Positions 8,801 through 17,351 of a stretch of DNA of 64,000 bases are shown here, one piece after another (within the stretch, counting starts at the first letter, position 1; every line of letters starts with the position of its first letter). Below the pieces are notes generated by a model, which did no database searches, was not told where the DNA came from, and was given only the letters and a program-made list of their open reading frames with translations. The DNA is taken from contig NZ_QJVJ01000016.1 of the NCBI RefSeq assembly GCF_003217775.1, positions 1-64,000 of the forward strand, given 5' to 3'. Made by a program: the position numbers and the translations under genes. The stretch comes from Paenibacillus flagellatus. Its GTDB lineage: Bacteria; Bacillota; Bacilli; Paenibacillales; NBRC-103111.

Positions 8801-11049
8801 TCATCCGGTACCGTTCCGCGAATATTACGCCGGACTTGACTCCGAAAACGGCGGTCGTAACCGCCACGGTCAACGACACCGTCCGCGGGCTCCATGCCGA
8901 AGCCAGCATCGATATCGTCTTCCAGCCGGCGTATTTGAGCGGCAAAATTACGGAGACGAAAGCGAACGGAACGACCGTACCGCTCAAGGGGAAACGGATC
9001 GCGGTCAAGGGCGATACGGACGGCGACGGCGATATCGACGGCGACGACTTTTCGACCACGACGGTAACGGGCGACGACGGCAGCTATGCGCTGGCCGTTC
9101 CGAAGGGCGAAGTCGACTATGTTGTGGAATATACGAAGACGGTCGGCTCGAAGGAGATCACCTACACGCAGCCGGCGCCGTTTCCCGATCCGATTACGGG
9201 GACGCTGCAGGAGGAGTCTTCCGTCGAGACGGTCGCCGGCATTATCGGCGGCAAGGACCGGTCGGGCAATCTCGCCTTGATCGATTTCCGGGCGATCGAC
9301 GACAGCCGGAGCCACGTGAACCCCGCCTATAAGGTTTATCTCAAAAAAGGCGGCGGATACGTCGACCGGACCAACGCGCAAGGTCCTTCCGTCGCTTCGC
9401 CTGACGAAAGCGAAGGGTACGAGATGAGCGGCGACGGTTTGTTCGTCGCCAGCGGTATCCCGCAAGGCACCTACGAGCTGGAAATTCGCTTCTACTTCGA
9501 TACGAAGGGCGAGGACGGGCTTCCGACCCGCGGTTATGTCGTCATCAATACGAAAAGGGACGGCACGCTGCCGAACGTATCGGTCGGTTCCGGCGAGATG
9601 AACATCAACGAAGAGCTGATCGACCCGTACGGCATCATTACGGACAGCGAAACCGGCGTTCCGGTCGTCAACGCCCGCGTCGTATTGAAGTACGCGAATA
9701 CGCCTTACAATATCGCCAGAGGCGTTACCCCGGATACGGAAGTGTATTTGCCGGAATTGCCGGGCTTCCCTCCGTCCGATAACGCGAGCCCGGTCCAGTT
9801 CAGCGACGCGGGAGGCAATTACGCGTGGATGGTTTACGGCGACACCGACTATTATATCGAGGCGACCGCTTCCGGATACTACGATTACCGGAGCTCGACG
9901 ATTCCGGTCAGAAGCACGATCGTTCGTCACGATTTCCAAATGGTGCCGTTGTGGGCGGGCGGCGGCTCGTCCTCCGGGCCGGTCGTCCCGACGAAGCCGC
10001 CTGTCGTCGTGCCGGCGCCGCCGACGGACGACGGCAAGCCGAACCTTACCGTCAATCTGGAAGTGACGCGCAGCCTGTTTAAAGAAGAGACAACCGGCTC
10101 GATCTTCGTCGACTACGTGAACGACGGGACGGCGAAGCTGCAGGCCGGGGAAATCGTCGTGACGCTTCCCGAAGGATCCGAAGTGATCGAGCCGAAGGAC
10201 GGCGTTTTCGAGGAGAAGGAGCACACGTTCACTTGGCCGGTCCGGGATTTGGACGTCGGCCGGAAGGGCAGCCTCACGCTGACCGTCAAGTTCCCGACGC
10301 TCGTGGCTTCGGAGAAAATCGTGAGCGTGAAAGCGAAGGCGAAAGCGACCGTCGGGGAGCTGATCCATCCCGACCAAGCCGTCGCTTCGCTGAAATTTCT
10401 CGTCTTCTCCACCCGATTCGGCAATTTGAACCATCAACGCTATATTCTCGGCTATCCGGACGGCACGTTCAAATCCGGCCAATCGTTGACGCGAGCGGAG
10501 CTGGCGGCGGTGATCGCCAGACTGTCGGGCAATAAGGATTCCGGAGAAACCGTCCGGTATGCCGATGTTCCGGCCAAGCACTGGGCATATCCGTACATTC
10601 GCACGGTCACGCAGTTGAAGCTGTTCGACGGCTACGACGACGGAACGTTCCGGCCGGATCTCCCGATCGGCCGGGGCGAGCTGGCCGTCGTGATGACCCG
10701 TTATCTGGAGCTGGACGTCGCCCGGCCGATCGACGCGACATTCGCCGATGCCGAGCGGCATTGGGCCCAGCATGCGATCGAAGCGCTGTACCGGAACGGC
10801 CTGCTGTCCGGTTATCCGGACGGCACGTTCAAGCCGGACGAAGCCATTCGCCGCATCGAGGCCGTCACGCTGGTCAACCATATGCTGTACCGCGGGCCGG
10901 TGGCGAAGGCCGATCCGACATTCCCGGACGTCGCGACCGATTACTGGGGATACGGCGATGTGGAGGAAGCGTCGGTGTCTCACCAATCGTCGAGGGAAGA
11001 TAGCGGGTCGGAGAAGTGGGTCCGTCCGCTGCAGGACGACGTCCAATAA
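5833..11049 (+). CDS. Giant secreted multidomain protein with cadherin/Ig-like repeats and three SLH domains
   Basis: Exported protein of 1738 residues predicted to sit on the cell surface, held through its SLH repeats to pyruvylated wall polymer. A signal peptide covers about 1-34 (hydrophobic LLLAWVMVGLIAL, then ASA). Next come a beta-sandwich region, Ig-like domains from about 250, two cadherin/VCBS-like repeats at about 732-915 and an invasin-like Big domain at about 919-1032. A Ca-binding DTDGDGDIDGDDF follows at about 1060-1072, then a carboxypeptidase-regulatory-like fold near 1264-1366 and a DUF11-like domain near 1399-1486. Three SLH repeats with GYPDGTF motifs close the protein at about 1529-1719. 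AAAGGAG lies 8 nt before TTG 5833, so this start is preferred over GTG 5824, which overlaps the ribosome site. No enzyme domain is recognised. Adhesion or a surface scaffold is likely. Confidence 0.88.
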   Translation: MPILRACRKGISLLLAWVMVGLIALPAANVASAAPSVDAYDDPIAASWPAFTAYADRNGNPFYDPANEPGISPDDVDFTSGAVKGIGDKPSFYAAGDGTNLFFRMRMLGDPRDTKGGFLSSVWLVKLYKNGVHKATVGLNGKSPHEDYIYMANAGGSVVKSINKTDSSGENVRGARVTEDDNGDYFLDFQLPISRLAEIDPELTPDAIVQFDFATSKAANLSVVNKDGMNGNGNGSNGAYIRLAPFAVYSPTMAFTGLANGADAFPDTIAGTTSGARTGSSVTVTVTPPGNGEPVVKQTTVTDNAWSVTGITGLAAQGTYTVTAVVTNENGDAATTSQTLTVGTGAAFVTLAGDADYSTFVFPTGFSGQYVRTTGGARKVNVHVYKLSDVPPYETQIASVTGSNVSGSPGSWGPDTMSYTGLEPGKAYKVKVEAANNPSIVAYKTIRYLSGNVTITVPEDQSRSSNATPEVSGTADSGVTVSLYVDGALYRDVVADENGSWTATIDRALSPNADSSAYHEFKAVVTADDGTTREDVVHYGVDEVNVSAENGAHDFIYINNREPAIRGRSTDTFVNVKFVEDDQPEHNFELQNVEVTGGKWSKRVPAENALKDNTRYTVTVTAANDPTKTATVKLRVKTSNSVHIASPVSGGSTGNAREPITGTAEPGALVELNLNRSTIVQVTANETGHWSYTPVGDWNPANTVIATTSDVAGNTSEEETHFTVGDQPPANGSPTAASESIEVHAGVPYVGQLKGADPDHDALTYAKASEPAHGTLEVEADGSFTYSPNDGYTGTDGFTFQATDEHGAESSAATIGITVVPAGVTVNAPPTANAQTVKTQVNQAYSGTLTGTDPEAGQLSYQLVDAPAHGTVTGDVYGGSFVYTPEPGYTGQDGFTFAAVDEHGAASAPSAVSITISNDTAVIELTADPDKIIGDGRSVSVLRTKIQANGVPVAGVPVQFSATLGTFLKEDGTDYSETPAVETNSEGFAIIRYRSANITPDLTPKTAVVTATVNDTVRGLHAEASIDIVFQPAYLSGKITETKANGTTVPLKGKRIAVKGDTDGDGDIDGDDFSTTTVTGDDGSYALAVPKGEVDYVVEYTKTVGSKEITYTQPAPFPDPITGTLQEESSVETVAGIIGGKDRSGNLALIDFRAIDDSRSHVNPAYKVYLKKGGGYVDRTNAQGPSVASPDESEGYEMSGDGLFVASGIPQGTYELEIRFYFDTKGEDGLPTRGYVVINTKRDGTLPNVSVGSGEMNINEELIDPYGIITDSETGVPVVNARVVLKYANTPYNIARGVTPDTEVYLPELPGFPPSDNASPVQFSDAGGNYAWMVYGDTDYYIEATASGYYDYRSSTIPVRSTIVRHDFQMVPLWAGGGSSSGPVVPTKPPVVVPAPPTDDGKPNLTVNLEVTRSLFKEETTGSIFVDYVNDGTAKLQAGEIVVTLPEGSEVIEPKDGVFEEKEHTFTWPVRDLDVGRKGSLTLTVKFPTLVASEKIVSVKAKAKATVGELIHPDQAVASLKFLVFSTRFGNLNHQRYILGYPDGTFKSGQSLTRAELAAVIARLSGNKDSGETVRYADVPAKHWAYPYIRTVTQLKLFDGYDDGTFRPDLPIGRGELAVVMTRYLELDVARPIDATFADAERHWAQHAIEALYRNGLLSGYPDGTFKPDEAIRRIEAVTLVNHMLYRGPVAKADPTFPDVATDYWGYGDVEEASVSHQSSREDSGSEKWVRPLQDDVQ

Positions 11050-11082
11050 CTGCCGGCAAGCCGATTAGGAAATAGGATTAAG

Positions 11083-11120
11083 AACGTACTCGTCGTCAGG
11101 GCGGGTACGTTTTTCTTTTT
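11083..11120 (+). terminator. Terminator of the SLH-domain protein
   Basis: AACGTACTCG (11083-11092) pairs with CGGGTACGTT (11102-11111), followed by a T-rich run. Confidence 0.8.
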
Positions 11121-11131
11121 TATCGCGATGG

Positions 11132-11160
11132 TTGGCACTCCCGCTCTTGTGGGTTAAAGT
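11132..11160 (+). promoter_or_regulatory. Candidate promoter of the tandem GNAT gene
   Basis: TTGGCA (11132-11137) and TAAAGT (11155-11160) are 17 bp apart, 47 bp before the start codon. Confidence 0.5.
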
Positions 11161-11207
11161 ATAGACAGATGCAACCCGTATACTCGAAAAAGCGATGAGG
11201 TGCAGAG

Positions 11208-12173
11208 ATGGAATTCAAGCCGTTGGAGCAATCGCGGATCGCTGACATGGCCGATCTGTGGAATCAGGAGTGGGCCGGGACGTTTCCGATGCGGGAGCGG
11301 CTGCTGCTGCAAAACGTGTTCGAGGACCGCAATTTGCTGAATTCCGGCTCGTGGATGGCGATCGACCCGGCGACGAACCGGCTGCTCGGCTTCGTCACGG
11401 CCAAAGTGTGGCAGGATCATGAATCGGGCATGGCGTTCGACGACGACGCCGGATGGATCCAAGCGCTCGTCGTGGACCGCGAAGCGCGCGGACGCGGCAT
11501 CGGCGGAGAGCTGCTCGCTCGTGCGGAGTCGGCGCTGCGCGAGAAGAAGGTCGGGCGAATCGTGCTGGGCAACGATTTCTATAGGCGGTTTTTTCCCGGA
11601 GTCCCGACGGAAAACCCGGATGCCAAGCGCTGGTTCGAGCGAAGGGGGTATACGGCGTTCGAACGGTCGCACGACCTTCTGAACGAATACGAGGAAGCCG
11701 GATCAATCGAGCGGCCCGAGGCGGACGGAGCGACGTTCCGGTTGGCCCGGCCCGAGGACCGGGACAACCTTCTCGCCTTCATGAAGCGGTGCTTCCCCGG
11801 CCGATGGGAGTATCAAACCCGGTACTATTGGGAGCGGGGCGGCACGGGCCGGGAATTCGTCGTGCTTGAGAAAGACGGCGGCGAGATCATCGGGTTTTGC
11901 CGGCTGAACGACGATCAGTCCCCGATTCTCGCCCAAAATATATATTGGGCCCCCCTCTTCGCCGACAAAATGGGAGGAATCGGACCGCTCGGCATCGACG
12001 AACGGTTTCGCGGCTACCGGTACGGTCTCTCCATCGTGCAAGCGGCCATAGCGGAGCTGCGGGAACGGGGCGTTCGCAGCATCGTGATCGACGCTACGCC
12101 CTATGTGGACTTTTACGGCAAGCTCGGCTACCGCCCCTGGAGAGCGTACTGGCCGATGCATCGCATCTTGTAG
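11208..12173 (+). CDS. Tandem GNAT-fold acetyltransferase
   Basis: 321-residue cytoplasmic protein made of two GNAT domains. The N-terminal one (about 1-150) has the acetyl-CoA binding signature in VVDREARGRGIGGELLARAE at about 84-103 and should be active. The C-terminal one (about 165-321) has a degenerate form, GIDERFRGYRYGLSIVQAA, and ends in the typical DFYGKLGYRPW. Double-GNAT proteins commonly keep one catalytic half and use the other for dimer formation or substrate binding. It is monocistronic, between two terminators. The acceptor substrate is unknown; small amines or peptides are usual for the family. Confidence 0.85.
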   Translation: MEFKPLEQSRIADMADLWNQEWAGTFPMRERLLLQNVFEDRNLLNSGSWMAIDPATNRLLGFVTAKVWQDHESGMAFDDDAGWIQALVVDREARGRGIGGELLARAESALREKKVGRIVLGNDFYRRFFPGVPTENPDAKRWFERRGYTAFERSHDLLNEYEEAGSIERPEADGATFRLARPEDRDNLLAFMKRCFPGRWEYQTRYYWERGGTGREFVVLEKDGGEIIGFCRLNDDQSPILAQNIYWAPLFADKMGGIGPLGIDERFRGYRYGLSIVQAAIAELRERGVRSIVIDATPYVDFYGKLGYRPWRAYWPMHRIL

Positions 12174-12187
12174 ACGCCCGACCGTTG

Positions 12188-12238
12188 TACGAAAAAAATC
12201 GCCATTTTCGCTCGAGCTTGCGAAATGGCGATTTGTGT
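12188..12238. terminator. Bidirectional terminator between convergent genes
   Basis: AAATCGCCATTTTCGC pairs with GCGAAATGGCGATTT around an 8-nt loop, with T-rich sequence on both outer sides. It serves the GNAT gene on the plus strand and the SDR gene on the minus strand. Confidence 0.85.
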
Positions 12239-12286
12239 TTGCGGATGCCGCCGCCTGGGGCGGTTACCGGACGTCCGGAAACCGCG

Positions 12287-13024
12287 TCAATTGGATCCGC
12301 CGTTCGCGCGGATCGTCTGCCCGGTAATCCAGCCGGACCGGTCGCTCACCAGCAGCTCGACCGCATTCGCGATGTCCTCCGGCTCGCCGAGGCGCCGGAA
12401 CGCATTCGCTTGGCTCGTCGCATCGATCTGCTCCTGCGTTTTGCCGGTCATGAACAGCTCCGTGCGGACGGGCCCGGGTGCGATCGCGTTGATCGTAATC
12501 CGCTTCGGACCGAATTCCTTCGCCAGCTGGCGGGTCATCTGCTCGACGGCCCCTTTCGTCGCCGCATAGACGCTGTAGGCCGGAAGCATCGAGCCGACGA
12601 CGGAGGTGGAGAAGTTGACGATTCTCCCGCCCTCCTCCATCCGCTTCATCGCTTGCTGGCAAGCGAAATAGGTGCCTTTGACGTTGATCGCGAACAGCCG
12701 GTCGAAATCCGCTTCCGTTACGTCCCCGATCAGCCTGTAGTCGATCACCCCGGCATTGTTGACCAATATGTCTACCTTGCCCAGCTCGGAGACGGCGTCC
12801 GCGAACAGCTTCTCCACATCGCCGACCCGGCTTACGTCCGCTTGCACGGCAATCGCTCTCCCGCCCCGCTTGACGATGGACTCGACCGCTTCCTCCGCTT
12901 TATCCCGATTCGCGGCATAGTTGATGACGACGCTGGCGCCGAGCGACGCCAGCCGCTCCGCTATCGCGCGCCCGATTCCTCTCGACGCTCCCGTTACGAT
13001 CGCTGCTTTCCCTTGCAAATGCAT
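12287..13024 (-). CDS. Short-chain dehydrogenase/reductase (FabG-like)
   Basis: 245-residue NAD(P)-dependent oxidoreductase of the classical SDR family. The cofactor motif TGASRGIG is at 11-18, NNAG at 89-92, serine 139 or 141, and the catalytic Tyr153/Lys157 lie in YAATK. The sequence ends in the usual GQTIRANGG. Stand-alone FabG-like SDRs reduce many keto or aldehyde substrates. Fatty acid synthesis genes are absent here, so a housekeeping FabG role is unlikely. It is divergent from an AraC-family regulator 153 bp away, which probably controls it. The substrate is unknown. Confidence 0.88.
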   Translation of the reverse strand: MHLQGKAAIVTGASRGIGRAIAERLASLGASVVINYAANRDKAEEAVESIVKRGGRAIAVQADVSRVGDVEKLFADAVSELGKVDILVNNAGVIDYRLIGDVTEADFDRLFAINVKGTYFACQQAMKRMEEGGRIVNFSTSVVGSMLPAYSVYAATKGAVEQMTRQLAKEFGPKRITINAIAPGPVRTELFMTGKTQEQIDATSQANAFRRLGEPEDIANAVELLVSDRSGWITGQTIRANGGSN

Positions 13025-13116
13025 GCCCGGATCCCTCTTTCCCTATTGGTGTATGGTTCATGGGATCATTGTAGCGGAGCGGCTACGGAACGGGGTAGCC
13101 CGATCGCGGATGACGA

Positions 13117-13145
13117 TTGCCTAATCCTATCCGGTTTGTTATGAT
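13117..13145 (+). promoter_or_regulatory. Promoter of the AraC-family regulator gene
   Basis: TTGCCT (13117-13122) and TATGAT (13140-13145) are 17 bp apart, 33 bp before the ATG. It lies in the shared 153-bp spacer with the divergent SDR gene. Confidence 0.6.
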
Positions 13146-13177
13146 TCGGTCAACACATGCATCGGAGGTTGATCGGT

Positions 13178-14113
13178 ATGAAGAATAACGAACGGACGAC
13201 GTCGGATCCGGCGGCCGGTCTGGGCGAGCTGGCCGCCTTGATCGAGCGGCACGCCCCGACGGACGGATCGCATGAGACGGCCGTTCCGGCCCTTCGCTTC
13301 ATCCGCGCGACCGATACGTACGGTACCGTCCATTCCGTCTATACGCCGTCGCTCTGCATCATCGCGCAAGGCGCCAAAACCGCATCGCTTGCGGATGAAC
13401 GGTACCGGTACGACCCGGCCTCCTACCTGGTCACGTCCGTCCACCTGCCCATCGCCGGACGGGTCGTCCGGGCGTCGCCCGAGGAGCCGTACCTGGGCCT
13501 CCATCTCGGCTTCGGCACGGACGATATTCTCGACCTCGCCGAAGAATTCGATCCGGCCTCTTACGGAGGGACGGAGGTCGAGCGCGGCATCGGAATCGAT
13601 ACCCTTACTCCCGAGCTGCTGGACGCCGTCGTCCGGCTCGTCAGGCTGCTCGATTCGCCGCAGGACGTTCCGGTTCTGGCTCCCCTCGTCATCCGCGAAA
13701 CGTTGTACCGGGTCATGCAGGGCAAGCTGCGCCGGATGATGCTGACGTTTGCGGCCGCCGGCAGCCATTCGCACCGCATCGCCGGCGCCATCCGGCTCAT
13801 TCGCCGGGATTTCGACAAGCCGCTCCGGATCGAACGGCTGGCGAAGGAAGTGCATATGAGCGCTTCGGCGCTGCACAAGCATTTCAAGAAAGCGACGGCC
13901 ATGAGCCCGCTGCAGTATCAGAAGGCGATCCGTCTGCAGGAGGCGCGCCGCCTGCTGCTTGCGGAATCGCTGGAAGCCGCGGATGCGGCGTTCCGGGTCG
14001 GCTACGAAAGCCCGACCCAATTCAGCCGGGAATACGCCCGCATGTTCGGCCTTCCGCCGATCAGCGACGTCCAGTCGGTTCGCGGGGCGCTGCTCGCATC
14101 CGAGCGGCGGTAA
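13178..14113 (+). CDS. AraC-family transcriptional regulator (type II N-terminal domain)
   Basis: 311-residue cytoplasmic regulator. The N-terminal part (about 25-190) resembles the AraC_N domain in regulators that sit next to aldehyde or alcohol oxidoreductases, with SLCIIAQGAK near 60-70. The C-terminal part carries two helix-turn-helix motifs: one around IERLAKEVHMSASALHKHFK, and a second around the VGYESPTQFSREYARMFG segment. The ATG at 13178 has GGAGG nine bases upstream; the ATG at 13157 precedes that site and is rejected. It is divergent from an SDR gene, the usual arrangement for this subfamily, so it likely controls that gene in response to a small molecule. Confidence 0.88.
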   Translation: MKNNERTTSDPAAGLGELAALIERHAPTDGSHETAVPALRFIRATDTYGTVHSVYTPSLCIIAQGAKTASLADERYRYDPASYLVTSVHLPIAGRVVRASPEEPYLGLHLGFGTDDILDLAEEFDPASYGGTEVERGIGIDTLTPELLDAVVRLVRLLDSPQDVPVLAPLVIRETLYRVMQGKLRRMMLTFAAAGSHSHRIAGAIRLIRRDFDKPLRIERLAKEVHMSASALHKHFKKATAMSPLQYQKAIRLQEARRLLLAESLEAADAAFRVGYESPTQFSREYARMFGLPPISDVQSVRGALLASERR

Positions 14114-14186
14114 GGGCAGAGGCGAAGCCGCCGCCGCGCTGGGCCCGAATCGCCGGGGCGGCATCGTTTCCCGCTTCCCGCTGTCG

Positions 14187-15665
14187 TCAGCTCATCCACT
14201 TGTACGGCGACGCCTCCAGCCTTTCGCGGTACCGGGGCGACACGAGAAACGGCTTGCCGGCTTGGCTGACGAGCCGTCCCCCGTCGGTCAGCCCCGCTCC
14301 CCTCGGCTCGAGCTCGGCGACGAGCCGCTTCCGCCAGACGTCCAGCTCCTCCCGCCAGTCGCCGTCCGCCGACAAGTCCCGCTCCTCCCGGAAATCGCGG
14401 CTGATGTCGAACAGCTGCTCCCGGCCGATGCGCGGCAGCCAGACGTACTTGCGCTTGCCGTCCGTCATGTACTGCATCTCCTGCTCCTCGGAGTAGCACG
14501 TGCTGTGCTCCCCGTGGATGTACTCGCGCCCGACGCTCTTCCCTTCCATCAGCGGCTTCAGGCTGATGCCGTCGACCGTATCCGGTATCGGCAGGCCGAG
14601 GAAGTCGAGCACGGTCGGCATCAGATCCTGCAGGACGGCCGGCGTATCGACGACCGCCCGGGCGGGCTTGCCCCACGCGCGCGGAGGACGGACGATCAGC
14701 GGGACGCGCGCGGAGCCGTCGTACGCGTACGTTTTGCGCCACAGGTTATGATCGCCCAGCATGTCGCCGTGGTCGGAGACGAACACGATCAGCGTCCGGT
14801 CGAGCTCCCCGATTTTTTGCATATAGGTCAGCAGCCGTCCGATCTGGTGATCGATATGCGTAATCGAGCCGTAGTAGCCCGCGCGGGCGCGGCGAATTTC
14901 CTCGTCCGAGCGCACGCCCCGCCACGCGTCCGGCCGGGCCGCCTCCTCCGGATCGTCGTGCATGGACGCCCATTCTCCCTTGTACGGGGCCGGAATCGCC
15001 TTGCCTCCGTTCGCATACAAGTCGAAATAATACGCCGGAGCGTCGTAAGGGGAATGCGGCCGGGCGAACGACGTTTTCAAGAAAAACGGCTTCGCCGGAT
15101 CGCGCCGCTTCAAAAACTCGATCGACTCGTTCACCGTCCAGTTCGTCGGATGCAGATGCTCCGGCGCATGGTACGGCCGGGCCATCCACGAGTTCCAGCC
15201 GATGCCGTGGTCGGTGATGTCGTAGTCCCCGTCCTTGTGGCGCTGAAACCATTTCCGGTAATCCGAGACGAAGCCCGGATCCTCCTCGCGCCCCGATTCG
15301 TCCAGCACGGTATGGTGGAAGCCGTTCAGCGTGCGCTGCGGGTAAAAGTGCATTTTGCCGACGCCCTGCGTATGGTACCCCGCCTTCGCCAGCTCGCCGG
15401 GCAGCGTATGCGCGAACCCGACCCCCATCGGGCCTTGTCCGCGTCCCATTCCGAGAATGCCCGTGTTCCACGGCTTTTGCCCGGTCAGCAAGGCCGCCCG
15501 CGCGGGAATGCACGACGGGCTCGGCGTATACGCCTGCGTGAAGATCGTCCCTTGGGACGCCAGCCAGTCCAAATTCGGCGTCTCGACGACCGGGCTGCCG
15601 AAGCAGCCTACGCTGTCCGCCCGCTGTTGGTCCGTCATGAGAAGAAGCACGTTCGTCCGCGTCAT
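14187..15665 (-). CDS. Sulfatase (formylglycine-dependent), first of three
   Basis: 492-residue member of the alkaline phosphatase superfamily that hydrolyses sulfate esters. The formylglycine site C52-x-P-x-R56 (SCIPARAALLTG) and the metal ligand motif DHGDMLGDH are present, together with an N-terminal TDQQRAD. No signal peptide is seen, so it probably acts in the cytoplasm on imported sulfated sugars, as expected behind an ABC importer. ATG 15665 is preferred over the ATG six bases upstream because GGGAGGG would otherwise be too close. It is the last gene of the sulfatase/importer cluster, but a terminator-like hairpin and a cre-like site precede it, so it may also have its own promoter. 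Confidence 0.88.
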   Translation of the reverse strand: MTRTNVLLLMTDQQRADSVGCFGSPVVETPNLDWLASQGTIFTQAYTPSPSCIPARAALLTGQKPWNTGILGMGRGQGPMGVGFAHTLPGELAKAGYHTQGVGKMHFYPQRTLNGFHHTVLDESGREEDPGFVSDYRKWFQRHKDGDYDITDHGIGWNSWMARPYHAPEHLHPTNWTVNESIEFLKRRDPAKPFFLKTSFARPHSPYDAPAYYFDLYANGGKAIPAPYKGEWASMHDDPEEAARPDAWRGVRSDEEIRRARAGYYGSITHIDHQIGRLLTYMQKIGELDRTLIVFVSDHGDMLGDHNLWRKTYAYDGSARVPLIVRPPRAWGKPARAVVDTPAVLQDLMPTVLDFLGLPIPDTVDGISLKPLMEGKSVGREYIHGEHSTCYSEEQEMQYMTDGKRKYVWLPRIGREQLFDISRDFREERDLSADGDWREELDVWRKRLVAELEPRGAGLTDGGRLVSQAGKPFLVSPRYRERLEASPYKWMS

Positions 15666-15699
15666 ATCCATCCCTCCCTTTCGTCAAGATCAGTGTAGC

Positions 15700-15713
15700 A
15701 GGAACCGCTTTCA
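15700..15713 (-). promoter_or_regulatory. cre-like catabolite control site before sulfatase 1
   Basis: Minus strand TGAAAGCGGTTCCT matches the CcpA operator consensus TGWAANCGNTNWCA except near its 3' end. It lies 35 bp upstream of the start codon, downstream of the sulfatase 2 hairpin. A glucose-repressed internal start for this gene is plausible. Confidence 0.5.
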
Positions 15714-15747
15714 AGAAAAAGAAGCCATTCCGTGCGAAAAGCGAAAC

Positions 15748-15774
15748 GACGGAGCGGCAATCGCTCGCTCCGTC
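15748..15774 (-). terminator. Hairpin after sulfatase 2
   Basis: Minus strand GACGGAGCG pairs with CGCTCCGTC around nine bases, followed by GTTTCGCTTTT. The T-run is weak, so it may only partially terminate transcription. Confidence 0.5.
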
Positions 15775-15780
15775 CCCCTT

Positions 15781-17334
15781 TCACCAGTTCGACGATTTGC
15801 CGGCCGACGGCCGGTCGTGGCGGACGTGCCTCTCCAGCAGCTCCGCGTGCATCGCCTGCCGGACGGCCGCCGCCTCCGGCGTCCCCGCGAGATCGGCCGT
15901 CTCGCCCAGATCGGCCTCGTGGTCGTACAGCTCGCATTCGCCGGCGGCGGGATACCATGTGTACCGGTACCGGTCGTTCCATAGACTGAAATTGCGATCT
16001 TCCGGCGCCTCCCCGTAACAGGCGACCGTGACGGGCGACGACGGAGCCCGGCCCTCCAGGAGCGGGACCAAGCTGCGGCCCTGGACGCCGTCCGGCGCCG
16101 GGACGCCCGCCAGCTCGCACAGCGTCGGCAGCACGTCCGCATTGCTTACGGCCGCCCGGCACTCGCCCGGCCAATCGTCCCGGCGCATGGGCACCTTCAC
16201 GAGGAGCGGCACATGGTTGAGCGCCTTGCAGCCGAATTCGGACTTGAAGATAAGCCCGTAATCGCCGAGATAGTCGCCGTGGTCGCTCGTGAACAGCACG
16301 ATCGTATCGTCCTCCAGCCCGAGCTCCCGCAGCGCGCCGGTCACCCGGCCGACGGAGAGGTCGACCAGATGGAGCATCGCGTCCGTATATTGACGGGCGA
16401 GCCGGACGAAGCCGTCGCCGAACCGCCGGACGTTCTGCAGCGCATCGTCGCGGTACAGCCTGCGCATCGCGGCGGGGACGCCATACGGGTCCGCCTTCTC
16501 CCGGGCGGGCGGGACGTCCTTCGACGCGAACCGCTCGGCCAGCTCCGCGGGCGGCACGAACGGGAAGTGCGGATCGGGGAAGCCGAGAAACAGCAGGAAC
16601 GGCCGCGTGTCGTTCGCCGCCTCCCGCAAGTACGAGACGGCCCGACCGGCGATCCAGGTCGAGCTGTGCGCCTCGACCGGCACGACGCTCGGGTACAGCG
16701 TATGGCGGGAGGCGCCGCTCCCCCGGTACAGCCCCGACTTCACCCGGGCCGCGACTTCGGGATATTCGCGCTCCAGCCACCTGCCGTAATGGCCGGTATA
16801 GTCTTCCCCGTGGCCGATCGTCAGCTCGACCCGATCGAAGCCGTAATACGGTCCCGACCACGACTCCATCGCCTCTTCCGCCCACCGGACGCGCGACTCC
16901 TCGTACCGGCAGCTTCGCGGCGCGTTCGTGCACGTCAGGTGCAGCTTGCCGATCGAGGCGGTCCGGTACCCCGCCTCCGAGAACGCGTCCGCCATCGTCG
17001 GCACGTGGCTGAACACCCCGGCGTTCAACGGCTGACCGTCGTTCATCGGATGGCCGGTCCAATGGTCGCGCCGCGGCAGCGCCACCCCGTTCGTATGGAC
17101 GCCGTGCCCGTTCGGGTACCGTCCCGTGAACAACGAAGCGCGCGACGGCATGCAGACCGGGCTTGCGCTGACGTGCCGGCGAAACAGCGTCCCTTCCGAC
17201 GCGAGCCGGTCGATGTTCGGCGTCTCGGCGTACGCGTTGCCCGTGCAGCCGAGACTGTCATATCGCTGCTGGTCGGTATGGAAAATGAGCACGTTCGGCC
17301 GTTTGTCCGGCCGGACGGCCGTCCGTTCCTTCAT
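15781..17334 (-). CDS. Sulfatase (formylglycine-dependent), second of three
   Basis: 517-residue sulfatase of the alkaline phosphatase superfamily. The active-site motif CMPSR (in SPVCMPSRASLFTGRYP), the N-terminal TDQQRYD and the metal-binding DHGDYLGD are intact. There is no signal peptide, so it is predicted to be cytoplasmic. The ATG at 17334 has GGAGGAG nine bases upstream; an open frame 42 codons longer overlaps the previous gene and is rejected. It lies 17 bp downstream of sulfatase 3. Its sequence is clearly different from the two neighbours, which suggests that the three remove sulfate at different positions of one glycan. Confidence 0.88.
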   Translation of the reverse strand: MKERTAVRPDKRPNVLIFHTDQQRYDSLGCTGNAYAETPNIDRLASEGTLFRRHVSASPVCMPSRASLFTGRYPNGHGVHTNGVALPRRDHWTGHPMNDGQPLNAGVFSHVPTMADAFSEAGYRTASIGKLHLTCTNAPRSCRYEESRVRWAEEAMESWSGPYYGFDRVELTIGHGEDYTGHYGRWLEREYPEVAARVKSGLYRGSGASRHTLYPSVVPVEAHSSTWIAGRAVSYLREAANDTRPFLLFLGFPDPHFPFVPPAELAERFASKDVPPAREKADPYGVPAAMRRLYRDDALQNVRRFGDGFVRLARQYTDAMLHLVDLSVGRVTGALRELGLEDDTIVLFTSDHGDYLGDYGLIFKSEFGCKALNHVPLLVKVPMRRDDWPGECRAAVSNADVLPTLCELAGVPAPDGVQGRSLVPLLEGRAPSSPVTVACYGEAPEDRNFSLWNDRYRYTWYPAAGECELYDHEADLGETADLAGTPEAAAVRQAMHAELLERHVRHDRPSAGKSSNW

Positions 17335-17351
17335 CGCGATCTCCTCCCTGA

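Noticed and set aside
7357-11046. 1229-codon open frame antisense to the SLH-protein gene
   Set aside because: It mirrors the whole coding strand of a clear SLH protein, is Arg-rich, has no ribosome site, and arises from the GC-rich codon bias.
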